A DNA stretch of 64,000 nucleotides, taken from positions 3,117,501-3,181,500 of the forward strand of contig JAURUC010000001.1 of NCBI GenBank assembly GCA_030803735.1, given 5' to 3'. The stretch's first letter is position 1; every line of letters starts with the position of its first letter. Below are positions 8,393 through 16,312 of the stretch, piece by piece. The notes beneath the pieces were generated by a model that made no database searches, was not told the DNA's origin, and saw only the letters and a list, made by a program, of their open reading frames with translations. A program made the position numbers and the translations under genes. This DNA comes from Actinopolyspora lacussalsi (GTDB lineage: Bacteria; Actinomycetota; Actinomycetes; Mycobacteriales; Pseudonocardiaceae).

Positions 8393-8420
8393 TTACCGCA
8401 AGGAATCGCTGGCCTACGAT
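8393..8420 (+). promoter_or_regulatory. Promoter for CGNR gene, leaderless
   Basis: TTACCG (8393-8398) and TACGAT (8415-8420) with 16 bases between them. The GTG start at 8427 begins six bases after the -10 box, where transcription would start, so the mRNA probably has no leader. The AT-rich region 8331-8375 with GTAAC repeats may hold an operator. Confidence 0.6.
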
Positions 8421-8426
8421 GGGACC

Positions 8427-8981
8427 GTGAACAGCAAAGCCGTCGCAGCCGTCGCGCCGAACGGGCTATCAGCGGCGCCCTCCGAGCCCGTCGGGCCCGA
8501 CACGGAACAGGACATCGACCTTCTGCTGGCGTTTCTCAACACCGTCGACGCCGAGACCGGCACTGATGTGCTGGCGGAGACGGAACAATGGCAGCAGTGG
8601 TGCCTGCGGCACACCGGGCAGGCATCCGTGGACACGGCAGCAGCACGCGAGATTCGCGACCTGATGCGCGATTCGATCAGTTGCGGTTCAGGCGAATCAA
8701 CGGCCATACCTCCCGCGACAGCGGAATGGCCGGTGCGCATTCATCTCGAGGAAGGAGTGCCGGTCGCCTCCGGCAGCGATGCACTCGGAGCCGTCCTCGC
8801 GGCGGCCTCCCGCATCGCCACGGTGGGACGCTGGCACCGCATCAAGATCTGTCCCGCGACGAACTGTTTGTGGGCCTTCTACGACCGCTCCAGAAACCGA
8901 TCGCGCACCTGGTGCTCGATGCGGGTCTGCGGCAACCGGGAGAAGGCACGTTCCTGGCGGGAACGCCACACCCCACATTGA
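8427..8981 (+). CDS. CGNR zinc-finger regulator
   Basis: 184 aa. The C terminus is a CGNR zinc finger: CPATNCLWAFYDRSRNRSRT then WCSMRVCGNREKARSWRERH, with four cysteines that would hold zinc and DNA-binding basic residues. The N-terminal part (ABATE-like, LLLAFLNTVDAETGTDVL) is the usual sensing domain of this family. It is likely a transcriptional regulator of unknown ligand, lying between VOC and DUF445 genes. I choose GTG 8427 over upstream ATGs because a near-consensus promoter ends six bases before it; upstream codons would lie inside the promoter. Confidence 0.85.
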   Translation: MNSKAVAAVAPNGLSAAPSEPVGPDTEQDIDLLLAFLNTVDAETGTDVLAETEQWQQWCLRHTGQASVDTAAAREIRDLMRDSISCGSGESTAIPPATAEWPVRIHLEEGVPVASGSDALGAVLAAASRIATVGRWHRIKICPATNCLWAFYDRSRNRSRTWCSMRVCGNREKARSWRERHTPH

Positions 8982-9029
8982 GCACCACCACGACACCGCT
9001 CGGCACAGCCGCGTGGTCACCGCGGGTGG

Positions 9030-10286
9030 TCACAACAACAACTCGGTGACCGTGTGTATGGCCAGTCCGGCCAGCGCACCCACCACCGTGCCGTTGATGC
9101 GGATGAACTGCAGGTCGCGCCCCACCTGTAGCTCGATCCTGCGGGAGGTGTCGGCCGCGTCCCAGCGGTCGACCGTGTCCGTGATCAGCGTGGTTATCTC
9201 GGCACGGTAGTGGTTGACGACGTAACGGGCCGCCTCGCGCAGCCAGCCGTCCACCTTGTCACGCAACTCCGGCTCGGCGGCGAGGCGGCCACCAAGTGAG
9301 ACCAGGCCGTCGCGGACCCGCTGCCGCAGCTCGCTGTCGGGATCCTCGGCGGCTTCCAGCAGCATGCCCTTGGCCGTCGTCCAGGCGTCGGCGATCAGGC
9401 TCCGCACCTCGGGGTGCTCCAGTACCTGCCACTTGATGCGATCGGCTCTGGCCATCGTGGCCGGGTCCTCCCGCAGGTCCCGCGCGAACTCGACCAGGAA
9501 CCGGTCCACCGCCTTGCGCATCTGGTGCTCGGGGTCGGTCTTGACGGCCCAGGCGAAAGCCAGTATCTCGCTGTAGATCTTGTCCGCCACCAGCGAGTCG
9601 AAGAACCTGGGTGACCAGGAGGGAGCACGCTGGTCCACCACCCGCGAAACCGTCTCGTAGTTGTCCCGGACCCAGTCGTAGGCACGATCGCAGACCAGAT
9701 CGACCAGCCCGCGATGCGAGCCGTCCTCGAAGACCCTGCCGAGAACGCGCCCCAACGGCGGTCCCCACGGCTGTTCGACGACCTTGCGCAGCACGGTCTG
9801 TTCCAGCACCTGCCGCACGTCCTCGTCCCGCAGCACCCGCAGCGCACCGCGCAACACCGCTGCCGACTCCGCCGTGACGCGCTCCGCGTGCTCCCGCCGC
9901 GACAGCCACTCGCCGAACCTGCCGGTTATCCCGGCACGGTCCAGCTTGTCCACCACGACCCGCTCGGACAGGAAGTTGGTGCCGACGAAGTCACCGAGGC
10001 TCTGACCGAGCGCGTTCTTGCGGTTGGGGATGATCGCGGTGTGCGGGATGGGCAGCCCCAGCGGTCTGCGGAACAGCGCGGTCACCGCGAACCAGTCGGC
10101 CAGCGCGCCGACCATCCCAGCCTCGGCGGCGGCGTTGACGTACCCGACCCAGCCCGAGCCGTCGGGCACCAACCACCCGGTCCACAGGTAAACGAACGCG
10201 GCCAGCAGGAACAGCCCCGTGGCGACGCCCTTCATGCGGCGCAGCCCGCGCCTGCGGGAAAGCTCGGCCACCGAAGTATCCGACAC
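9030..10286 (-). CDS. DUF445 family membrane protein
   Basis: 418 aa. One membrane segment near the N terminus (GVATGLFLLAAFVYLWTGWL, about 20-40) and one at the C terminus (VVGALAGLAIHTVTELLL) flank a long helical region, as usual for the DUF445/YjiN family. The family motif GALADWFAVTALFRRPLGLP is present at about residues 58-77. Function unknown; possibly envelope-associated. The start is GTG 10286, which follows CACAAT by six bases on the minus strand, so it may be leaderless. It shares a 193-base divergent intergenic region with the aminotransferase gene. Confidence 0.85.
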   Translation of the reverse strand: MSDTSVAELSRRRGLRRMKGVATGLFLLAAFVYLWTGWLVPDGSGWVGYVNAAAEAGMVGALADWFAVTALFRRPLGLPIPHTAIIPNRKNALGQSLGDFVGTNFLSERVVVDKLDRAGITGRFGEWLSRREHAERVTAESAAVLRGALRVLRDEDVRQVLEQTVLRKVVEQPWGPPLGRVLGRVFEDGSHRGLVDLVCDRAYDWVRDNYETVSRVVDQRAPSWSPRFFDSLVADKIYSEILAFAWAVKTDPEHQMRKAVDRFLVEFARDLREDPATMARADRIKWQVLEHPEVRSLIADAWTTAKGMLLEAAEDPDSELRQRVRDGLVSLGGRLAAEPELRDKVDGWLREAARYVVNHYRAEITTLITDTVDRWDAADTSRRIELQVGRDLQFIRINGTVVGALAGLAIHTVTELLL

Positions 10287-10444
10287 CCCACGATTGTGGC
10301 AGCGCTGCCGACCACGGCCGCCACCGCGCTCGCCCCTCGACCCACCGGGGCGAACGCCGCGAGGACTCCCCACGACCCGTACACGTCCCCGACGGGAGGC
10401 ACCCGGAACCGGCGGAAGTTCGTCGGGCGAGCACCACGGAAACC

Positions 10445-10472
10445 TGGTCATCCGAGCTTCCACTAGTAGGGT
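10445..10472 (+). promoter_or_regulatory. Promoter of aminotransferase gene, leaderless type
   Basis: CTGGTC (10445-10450) and TAGGGT (10467-10472), 16 bases apart; GTG starts at 10480, seven bases after the -10 box. No ribosome binding site lies between. Confidence 0.45.
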
Positions 10473-10479
10473 GCGATCC

Positions 10480-11646
10480 GTGCGTACTCCACCCTTGAGC
10501 AGTCGACTGCGCCCGTTCACCTCGACGATCTTCGCCGAGATCACCGAGCTCGCCCGGCGCAACGAAGCCGTCAACCTGGGACAGGGGTTCCCCGACACCG
10601 ACGGCCCAGCGGGCATGCTCCGCGAGGCCGAACGGGCGATCGCGGACGGCACGAACCAGTACCCGCCGGGACCGGGTGAGCCCGAGCTGCGCGCCGCCAT
10701 CGGTGCCCAGCGCGCCGCCGACTACGGCATCGAGCACGATCCGGAGACCGAGATCCTGGTGACCGTCGGTGCCACCGAGGCGATCAGCGCGGCGATGCTC
10801 GGCCTCGTCGAGCCCGGTGACGAGGTGGTGCTGCTGGAGCCCTACTACGACGCCTACCCCGTGGCTGTGTCGCTGGCGGGCGGGACGCGACGCACCGTGC
10901 CACTGCGGGTGACCGGGGAGCGGTTCGAGCTCGACGCCGCGGCCCTACGAGCGGCGGTCGGTCCGAACACCCGCGCGATCGTGCTGAACTCGCCGCACAA
11001 CCCGACCGGCACCGTGTTCACCGAGGCGGAGCTGGCCGAGATCGCGGCGGTCTGCCGGGAGAACGATCTGCTCGCCGTCACCGACGAGGTCTACGAACAC
11101 CTGGTTTACGACGGGCGCGGCCACGTGCCGCTGGCCACGTTCCCGGGAATGGCCGAGCGCACCCTGTCCGTGTCCAGCGCGGGCAAGAGCTTCAACGTCA
11201 CGGGATGGAAGATCGGCTGGGTCTGCGGGCCCCCGGAACTGGTCGCGGCGGTTCGCGCGGCGAAGCAGTTCATGACCTTCGTCGGTGGCGCCCCGTTCCA
11301 ACCCGCCGTGGCCCACGCGCTACGTGAGGAGCGGGACTGGCTGCCGGAACTGCGCGGCCAGCTGCAGCGGAAGCGGGACCGTCTCGGGGCCGGGCTCCGC
11401 TCGGCGGGTTTCGGGGTGCTGGCCTGCGAGGGCACCTACTTCCTGTGTGCCGACATCCGGCCGCTCGGCTATTCCGACGGCGCCGAGTTCTGCCGCGCCT
11501 TACCCGAGCTGGCCGGTGTCGCGGCCATTCCGCTCCAGGTACTCTGCGACGACCCCGAGCCGGTACGCCACCTCGTCCGGTTCGCCTGCTGCAAACGCGA
11601 CGAGGTGATCGACGAGGGAGTCCGGCGACTGCACAAGCTGGGCTGA
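10480..11646 (+). CDS. Class I/II PLP aminotransferase (DapC-like)
   Basis: 388 aa. The PLP lysine lies in SSAGKSFNVTGWKIGW, with the conserved SPHNPTG turn (about residue 170) and VNLGQGFPDTDGP near the N terminus, all typical of the kynurenine aminotransferase / N-succinyl-diaminopimelate aminotransferase subfamily. The closest named actinobacterial relative is Rv0858c (DapC, lysine/DAP pathway); the specific substrate is an inference. GTG 10480 is chosen for the leaderless promoter and because it begins family similarity. Convergent with the small gene at 11870 after a 223-base gap. Confidence 0.88.
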   Translation: MRTPPLSSRLRPFTSTIFAEITELARRNEAVNLGQGFPDTDGPAGMLREAERAIADGTNQYPPGPGEPELRAAIGAQRAADYGIEHDPETEILVTVGATEAISAAMLGLVEPGDEVVLLEPYYDAYPVAVSLAGGTRRTVPLRVTGERFELDAAALRAAVGPNTRAIVLNSPHNPTGTVFTEAELAEIAAVCRENDLLAVTDEVYEHLVYDGRGHVPLATFPGMAERTLSVSSAGKSFNVTGWKIGWVCGPPELVAAVRAAKQFMTFVGGAPFQPAVAHALREERDWLPELRGQLQRKRDRLGAGLRSAGFGVLACEGTYFLCADIRPLGYSDGAEFCRALPELAGVAAIPLQVLCDDPEPVRHLVRFACCKRDEVIDEGVRRLHKLG

Positions 11647-11869
11647 GTGAGTCGCGCCGAGCGGGTTCCCGGCTCCCTCCGGCGTACCCCTTGCCGGACC
11701 TCACCAGCAGCGACCGGAGCTCAACAGCGAATACCCGACTTCACGGGTGGCGACGGGATCACCGCGTCGCCACCGCACCACGGGTGACGCCCCGGTTGGC
11801 CGGGATCCAGGCGAATCCGGCCAACCGAACGCCTCTCCCGGCGCGCTCGCGAAAGCACCGTTCCCCGCG

Positions 11870-12424
11870 TCAGCACACGAACCAGTCGCTGCCCGTGCGA
11901 TGCGTGACGAGCCCGTCCGCTCGCCGGGTGTGCAGCCGCAGACAGATCGGCCCGGCGGGGACGTCGGGCACGGCGAACCCACCGCAGAGGTCCAACTCGC
12001 CCCGGCACTCCCCCTGGCCGTGCCGCACGATCACCGCGCCCGAGGGGCTGGGCTGCCCTGCTCGGCTCAGCACGATGCCGCGGGCGAGGAACTGCCCCTG
12101 CCGCGTGGGGCGCAGTTCCAGCTCGACGAGTCTGCCCGGTGCGGCGAAGCTCAACGTGCGCACCTCGACGGCGCCGGGCGACTCACCCACGGCACCGGGC
12201 GACTCACCGAGGGCGCGGCATCGGACGGCGGAATCGCCGAGTGGTTCCAGCACTCCGACGGAGTCACGCTCGCGGACCAGGCGCCGCGCGGCGCCGTAGG
12301 CCGCGCTGATCGCCCGATCGGGGGTGGGATCCGTTCGACGGAACAGCCTGCCCAACGATCGGAGCTCTTCGGGAATCCCCGTGCTCTCATCGATCTCCGT
12401 GCTCTCATCAATCCCCGTGCTCAC
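11870..12424 (-). CDS. Small protein co-transcribed with ECF sigma factor
   Basis: 184 aa, no membrane segment. The C-terminal half (GELDLCGGFAVPDVPAGPIC) reads like a beta-sandwich of the carboxypeptidase-regulatory/Ig type; the N-terminal part is charged. GTG at 12424 overlaps the sigma stop by four bases (GTGA), so translation is coupled. Such coupling suggests it acts on the sigma factor, perhaps as a regulator, but it has no zinc-binding anti-sigma motif (HxxxCxxC) and no membrane helix, unlike classical anti-sigma factors. I do not recognise a named family with certainty. Confidence 0.7.
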   Translation of the reverse strand: MSTGIDESTEIDESTGIPEELRSLGRLFRRTDPTPDRAISAAYGAARRLVRERDSVGVLEPLGDSAVRCRALGESPGAVGESPGAVEVRTLSFAAPGRLVELELRPTRQGQFLARGIVLSRAGQPSPSGAVIVRHGQGECRGELDLCGGFAVPDVPAGPICLRLHTRRADGLVTHRTGSDWFVC

Positions 12425-13014
12425 ACCGCCACCCCTTCCACGGCCTCCGGGCTCCCGGACGCGAGCATCCGCAGGCGCAGCGCTCGCAGGCATCGCTGCT
12501 TCTTGGGACCGATGGAACCGCGGGCCATCCCCAACGCGGTACAGATCTGCTCGTAACTCGCGTCCGGAGCCACCGCCATGATCCGCAACAGCTGTTGGCA
12601 GCGGTGTGACAACTGCGCGAACGCCTGTGCCATCCGCGCGGCCGACAACGAACGCACCGCGCTGTTCTCCGGAGTCTCGGTGCCGTCGGCGGTTTCGGCC
12701 AGCAGTCCGGCCAGCCCGCTGGGCGATTCCCTGCGTCGTGCCCGCGCCAATCGCATCGACTCGCGACGGGCGGTGGTAACCAGCCACGCGGACACCCCCT
12801 CGGAGTCGCGGAGTCGGTGCAGGTTCTCGGCCAGCAGCAGCCAGGTCGCCTGCCACGCGTCCTCGGCATCGGCCCGGTTGGCCGAGTAGGCGCGAACGGC
12901 TCCCCACACCACACCGCTGTTGCGGTCCACCAGCTCGCGCCAGGCGCGCTCGTCACCGACGGCCAGCCGACTGAGCAACACGGCGGTACCGCAGGATCGC
13001 TCCCGTTCCGTCAC
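12421..13014 (-). CDS. ECF-type sigma-70 family sigma factor
   Basis: 197 aa with both sigma domains and no region 1 or 3. Region 2: WRELVDRNSGVVWGAVRAYS followed by ADAEDAWQATWLLL (the -10 reading and core-binding helix). Region 4: ASYEQICTALGMARGSIGPK, a helix-turn-helix for the -35 box. It recruits RNA polymerase to its own regulon. Start GTG 13014 has GGAAAGG about nine bases upstream. It is first in a two-gene operon with the coupled 184-aa protein. No zinc anti-sigma gene is next to it, so control may depend on the partner gene or on transcription. Confidence 0.88.
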   Translation of the reverse strand: MTERERSCGTAVLLSRLAVGDERAWRELVDRNSGVVWGAVRAYSANRADAEDAWQATWLLLAENLHRLRDSEGVSAWLVTTARRESMRLARARRRESPSGLAGLLAETADGTETPENSAVRSLSAARMAQAFAQLSHRCQQLLRIMAVAPDASYEQICTALGMARGSIGPKKQRCLRALRLRMLASGSPEAVEGVAV

Positions 13015-13522
13015 TGGAACACCTTTCCTACTTCGGGATCGGTCCCGACCCGGGAGCCGTGGGCGTCGAACGGAGCACACGACTCGGGCCGGTTCGCCGA
13101 ATAGGAGACGTCACGGCCGCCGCTGGATTCGCGGTGCGGCCGTAAACCCCCGAACGGGGCAAGAGTTCGAGTAGTACTACGTACCTGCCGCGTAGTCACC
13201 GGGGAGCCACCGGTCCCACCACGGACCGTTCTCATTCACCGCCGGGCGGCATTCGGGAAAAACCAACGAGTCACAACGGGCGATTGTTGGTTCGTAACAC
13301 CGCCTAACCGGGTGATAGGCGGCGTTTGCGGATGCCAATTCGCCGATTACCCGGGAGGATGATGGTCGAACGCGGGCAGCGAGACACGGGGCGGTGATTC
13401 TGATGCAACGGACAGTCCCGAGTGGTGAGGGAACGTCCACATTCACCGAGACCGGACGATCGCCGGTTGGCGCGCTCCGGTTCCCGAAGCACGCCGGGCG
13501 TTTCCGCTCCAGACCGCGGGCA
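13015..13522. other. Intergenic region without a supported gene
   Basis: Holds the sigma operon promoter. A palindrome GTAGTACTAC lies at 13171-13180 and a CCCCGAACGGGG-type inverted repeat at 13148-13159. Open frames here have poor codon use and no similarity; no gene is called. Confidence 0.5.
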
Positions 13523-13620
13523 GCGGACGGCGGCTGACCGAAGGCGCACGGCGAGCGGCCGAGAGCGTCCGGCGAGATTCCGAGAGTGCGCGGCGAGAAG
13601 CCGAAAGCGCACAGCGAGAG
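13523..13620. repeat. 21-bp tandem repeat, about five copies
   Basis: Successive units start at 13523, 13544, 13565, 13586 and 13607, each close to GCGCACGGCGAGNNNCCGAGA. The period is a multiple of three, so each open frame reads a heptapeptide repeat on either strand, but no start or ribosome binding site supports a gene. Confidence 0.7.
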
Positions 13621-13840
13621 TTCGCCGCTATCCCGCCCGGCCCGAACGCCGAGACTTCCGATCCGGTTGCCTGCGCCCGACCGGGTCGGTCGGGGCGCCG
13701 CATCGGGGCGAACCAATCGTCACGAGAGCGGCAGACAGCCCCGCCCCCGGTGTCGCACTGCCCCTGTGACACCGGGTCGAGCGGCCACCCACCGGCACGT
13801 CGAGGGGCCGTGCCGGCGGGTGGCCGAACAGCCATCCCCA

Positions 13841-13865
13841 CGAGAGCCGTGCCGGAGGTTCCGCC
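13841..13865. repeat. Short GAGGTTCCGCC repeat fragment
   Basis: CGAGAGCCGTGCCGGAGGTT then CCGCC; one base different from the fragment at 4098-4136. Confidence 0.55.
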
Positions 13866-13885
13866 GCCCGCCTCCGGAACGGCGT

Positions 13886-13903
13886 CGATTTCCCACGAAA
13901 TCG
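13886..13903. repeat. 18-bp dispersed palindrome, copy C
   Basis: CGATTTCCCACGAAATCG, perfect 7-bp arms around CCAC. Confidence 0.75.
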
Positions 13904-13950
13904 CCGCGCCCGGTGCCGTGGCACGCGGTCAGCACCGCCTGGGTGGGCGT

Positions 13951-13968
13951 CGATTTCTCGCGAAATTG
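13951..13968. repeat. 18-bp dispersed palindrome, copy D
   Basis: CGATTTCTCGCGAAATTG; one mismatch in the right arm. It is only 47 bases after copy C. Confidence 0.7.
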
Positions 13969-14020
13969 ACGGCCCCCGAAACCGTCCTCGTGACGCGACC
14001 ACGCGGCGTCAGCAGCGCGC

Positions 14021-14140
14021 GGAACCCCGGTGCGTGAGTCGGATGCATTGCGAGGCCGGGCCGCTCGCCGCGTAGGTCGCTACTCAAGAGCCGGCCCAAC
14101 GCGGCAAGGCGCCGACTCACGTGACGGCTAACCGACCCAC
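14021..14140. repeat. 110-bp structured dispersed repeat, copy 2
   Basis: Near-identical to 3951-4070. The perfect terminal inverted repeat is CGTGAGTCGG (14033-14042) and CCGACTCACG (14112-14121). It lies downstream of the MocR gene's stop codon (minus strand), so it may also act as a transcription-end structure there. Confidence 0.85.
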
Positions 14141-14165
14141 CCGAAAAAGCTCCGCCATCAGCACC

Positions 14166-15599
14166 CTAAGTAACCAGGTCGGGCGGGTGGGCAGGCCCGA
14201 TCGAGTCGTCGGCTTCGGCGATCAACTCCACGGCCCGCCGCAGCGTTTCCTCCGGCAGGCTGTAGGGCAGTCGGAGACGGTCGTCGAACTCCCCTTCCAC
14301 CGCGAATCTCCCGGAGGAAGCCAGCCGCACGCCTCGTTGTTCGGCGGCCACGGCCAGCCGTCCGGCTCGGCGGGAGCCGATGTGGCACCACAGCGAGAGC
14401 CCACCGCCCGGAGGAGTGAAGGTCCACTGTGGGCGAAGCTCGCGCAGCGCCGCCACCAACCTGTCCCGCTGGTGCAGCAGTCTCGTGCGCTGCCGGTCCA
14501 GTGTGCGATCGGCGTCGTCCAGCAACTCGCTCAGCACGAGCTGCTCGAAAACGGGGCTGCCGAGGTCGATCGCGGCACGACCGACGACGATGCGCTGCAC
14601 GAACTCGTGCGGCGCACGGATCCAGCCGAGCCGCAGACCTCCCCAGAACGACTTGCTCGCCGACCCCACCGTCACCGTCTGCGACTCGGCGAAGGCAGCC
14701 GCGGGAAGCGGAAGCGGCTCCCCGGAGAGATTGATGTCGACCAGCGTCTCGTCCACCACGGCGGTCGTGCGGTGGCGCCGCAGGGCGTGACCCAGTCGTT
14801 CCCGCTCGGCCGCGGTCATCAGCGCGCCGGTGGGGTTCTGGAAGTCGGGAATCAGATACGCCAGCCGCGGCGCCGCCTGCGCCAGGGTCGCCTCCAGCAG
14901 TTCCGGATCCCACCCGCCGTCGACCATGGGCACCGGCAGCGGCCGCGCGTGTACGCCGCGGACGGCTTCCAGCGCGTTCGGGTAGGTGGGGTGTTCCAGC
15001 AGCACCCGCTGCCCGGGAGTGAGCACCGTGCGCAGTACGAGGGCGAAGGCGTGCTGCGCACCGTTGGTGATCAGTATCTGCTCGGGGTCGGTGGGCAGGC
15101 CGCGCTCGGCGAAGCGCCGCGCGATCCGCTCGCGCAGCTCCGGCAGGCCCTGCGTCTGATAGCCGTGCCCGTGGAACCGCGTGGTGAACCGTTCGCTCGC
15201 CCGTTCGAACGCCTCGTACACCTCGGGAGACGCTGCGGGAGTGGCTTGGGCGAAGTTGATGCTCTCGCCGCGCTCCGGCGGGTACCAACCACCCGACTCG
15301 GCGGTGCCGCCGGCCGTGGCGGGCAACCCGATCCAGGAGCCCGCTCCCCGTCTGCTCCGCACGAACCCCTGCTCCCGGAGCCGGTCGAGCGCACCGGTCA
15401 CCAGGTTTCGGCTGGCTCCGATCCGGTCGGCCAGCTCGCGTTCGGCGGGTAGTCGCGTACCGGGCGGCAGTTGCCCCTCCAGCACCAGCTGGCGCAGTGC
15501 CGAGTACAGCGCGTCGGCGCTGGGACGACCATCCCGCGACCAGTTGCCCAACAACCGCGCCAGAGCATTGGCACCCGTTCTTCCCGCTTCCGAAGTCAT
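14166..15599 (-). CDS. yczR: MocR-type (YczR-like) GntR/aminotransferase regulator
   Basis: 477 aa fusion: a GntR winged helix (about 1-80; RLPAERELADRIGASRNLVT) joined to a class-I aminotransferase-like domain with the PLP lysine in SASKSFWGGLRLGW and YLIPDFQNPTG. MocR regulators bind PLP and DNA. The gene is divergent from a YczE-type membrane protein gene, with a palindrome in the 64-base gap; this matches the YczR-yczE pairing described for actinobacteria. I chose the ATG at 15599, where the GntR domain begins. The symbol is assigned by context. Confidence 0.87.
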   Translation of the reverse strand: MTSEAGRTGANALARLLGNWSRDGRPSADALYSALRQLVLEGQLPPGTRLPAERELADRIGASRNLVTGALDRLREQGFVRSRRGAGSWIGLPATAGGTAESGGWYPPERGESINFAQATPAASPEVYEAFERASERFTTRFHGHGYQTQGLPELRERIARRFAERGLPTDPEQILITNGAQHAFALVLRTVLTPGQRVLLEHPTYPNALEAVRGVHARPLPVPMVDGGWDPELLEATLAQAAPRLAYLIPDFQNPTGALMTAAERERLGHALRRHRTTAVVDETLVDINLSGEPLPLPAAAFAESQTVTVGSASKSFWGGLRLGWIRAPHEFVQRIVVGRAAIDLGSPVFEQLVLSELLDDADRTLDRQRTRLLHQRDRLVAALRELRPQWTFTPPGGGLSLWCHIGSRRAGRLAVAAEQRGVRLASSGRFAVEGEFDDRLRLPYSLPEETLRRAVELIAEADDSIGPAHPPDLVT

Positions 15600-15607
15600 C
15601 ACGGGCA

Positions 15608-15625
15608 CCAATATTCCACTATTGG
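15608..15625. promoter_or_regulatory. Operator of YczR-type regulator
   Basis: Perfect inverted repeat CCAATA-N6-TATTGG in the short divergent region between the MocR gene and the YczE gene. Position fits autoregulation and control of both genes. Confidence 0.65.
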
Positions 15626-15663
15626 CTCTGTTCAACCAGCCCAAAACCGAATATCAATCGGGT

Positions 15664-16305
15664 ATGCCCCGAAGAACCGCAACAGTGGACCTCGAACCGA
15701 TACCGGTGACGCACCGCCCCGGCACCCGACTGCTACGGCTGTTCACCGGACTCGCCTGCTACGGCACGAGCATGGCGATGATGGTGCGCGCGGAGCTCGG
15801 ACTCGCGCCGTGGGACGTGCTGCACGACGGCCTGGTGGAACGCACCGGCCTCGGCTTCGGCACCGTGACCGCGATCACCGGCGCTCTGGTGCTGCTGTGC
15901 TGGATACCGCTGCGCCAGCGGCCCGGCATCGGCACCGTCGCGAACGTTTTCATGGTGGCGCTCTCGGTGAGCATCGCGCTGCACCTCATCCCACCGGTCG
16001 AGAACCTGCCGATCCGGGTGGCGCTGCTGCTCGGTGGCGTGCTGTGCAACGGTCTCGCCACCGCGGTCTACGTCGGGGCCCGGCTCGGCCCCGGCCCCCG
16101 CGACGGGCTGATGACCGGTCTGCACGGCACGACGGGGCTCTCGCTGCGCGCCGTCCGCACCTGCGTCGAGCTGTCGGTACTGCTGACGGGCTGGCTGCTG
16201 GGCGGGTCGGTGGGATTCGGAACGGCGCTCTACGCGCTGGCGATCGGCCCGACGGCGCAACTCGCGATGCCCGTTGTGGCGGTGCGGACCCCGAACGCAG
16301 GATAA
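15664..16305 (+). CDS. yczE: YczE/YyaS/YitT-family membrane protein
   Basis: 213 aa with about five hydrophobic segments: LLRLFTGLACYGTSMAMMV, GFGTVTAITGALVLLCWIPL, VANVFMVALSVSIALHLIP, IRVALLLGGVLCNGLATAVY, and a final LSVLLTGWLLGGSVGFGTALY. A conserved YGTSMAMMVRAELGLAPWDV region and GARLGPGPRDGLMTGL fit the YczE family; its transported or sensed molecule is unknown. It is divergent from, and likely controlled by, the MocR gene, with the IR operator 39-56 bases upstream of the start. The PP2C-like gene begins seven bases downstream, so they are probably co-transcribed. Confidence 0.85.
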   Translation: MPRRTATVDLEPIPVTHRPGTRLLRLFTGLACYGTSMAMMVRAELGLAPWDVLHDGLVERTGLGFGTVTAITGALVLLCWIPLRQRPGIGTVANVFMVALSVSIALHLIPPVENLPIRVALLLGGVLCNGLATAVYVGARLGPGPRDGLMTGLHGTTGLSLRAVRTCVELSVLLTGWLLGGSVGFGTALYALAIGPTAQLAMPVVAVRTPNAG

Positions 16306-16312
16306 TCCGGAC

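Noticed and set aside
13523..13620. CRISPR array
   Set aside because: Units are contiguous 21-bp repeats without spacers and no cas genes are present.
13177..13716. Minus-strand frame over the 21-bp repeat (179 codons)
   Set aside because: Its heptad pattern derives from the repeat period; no ribosome site or similarity.
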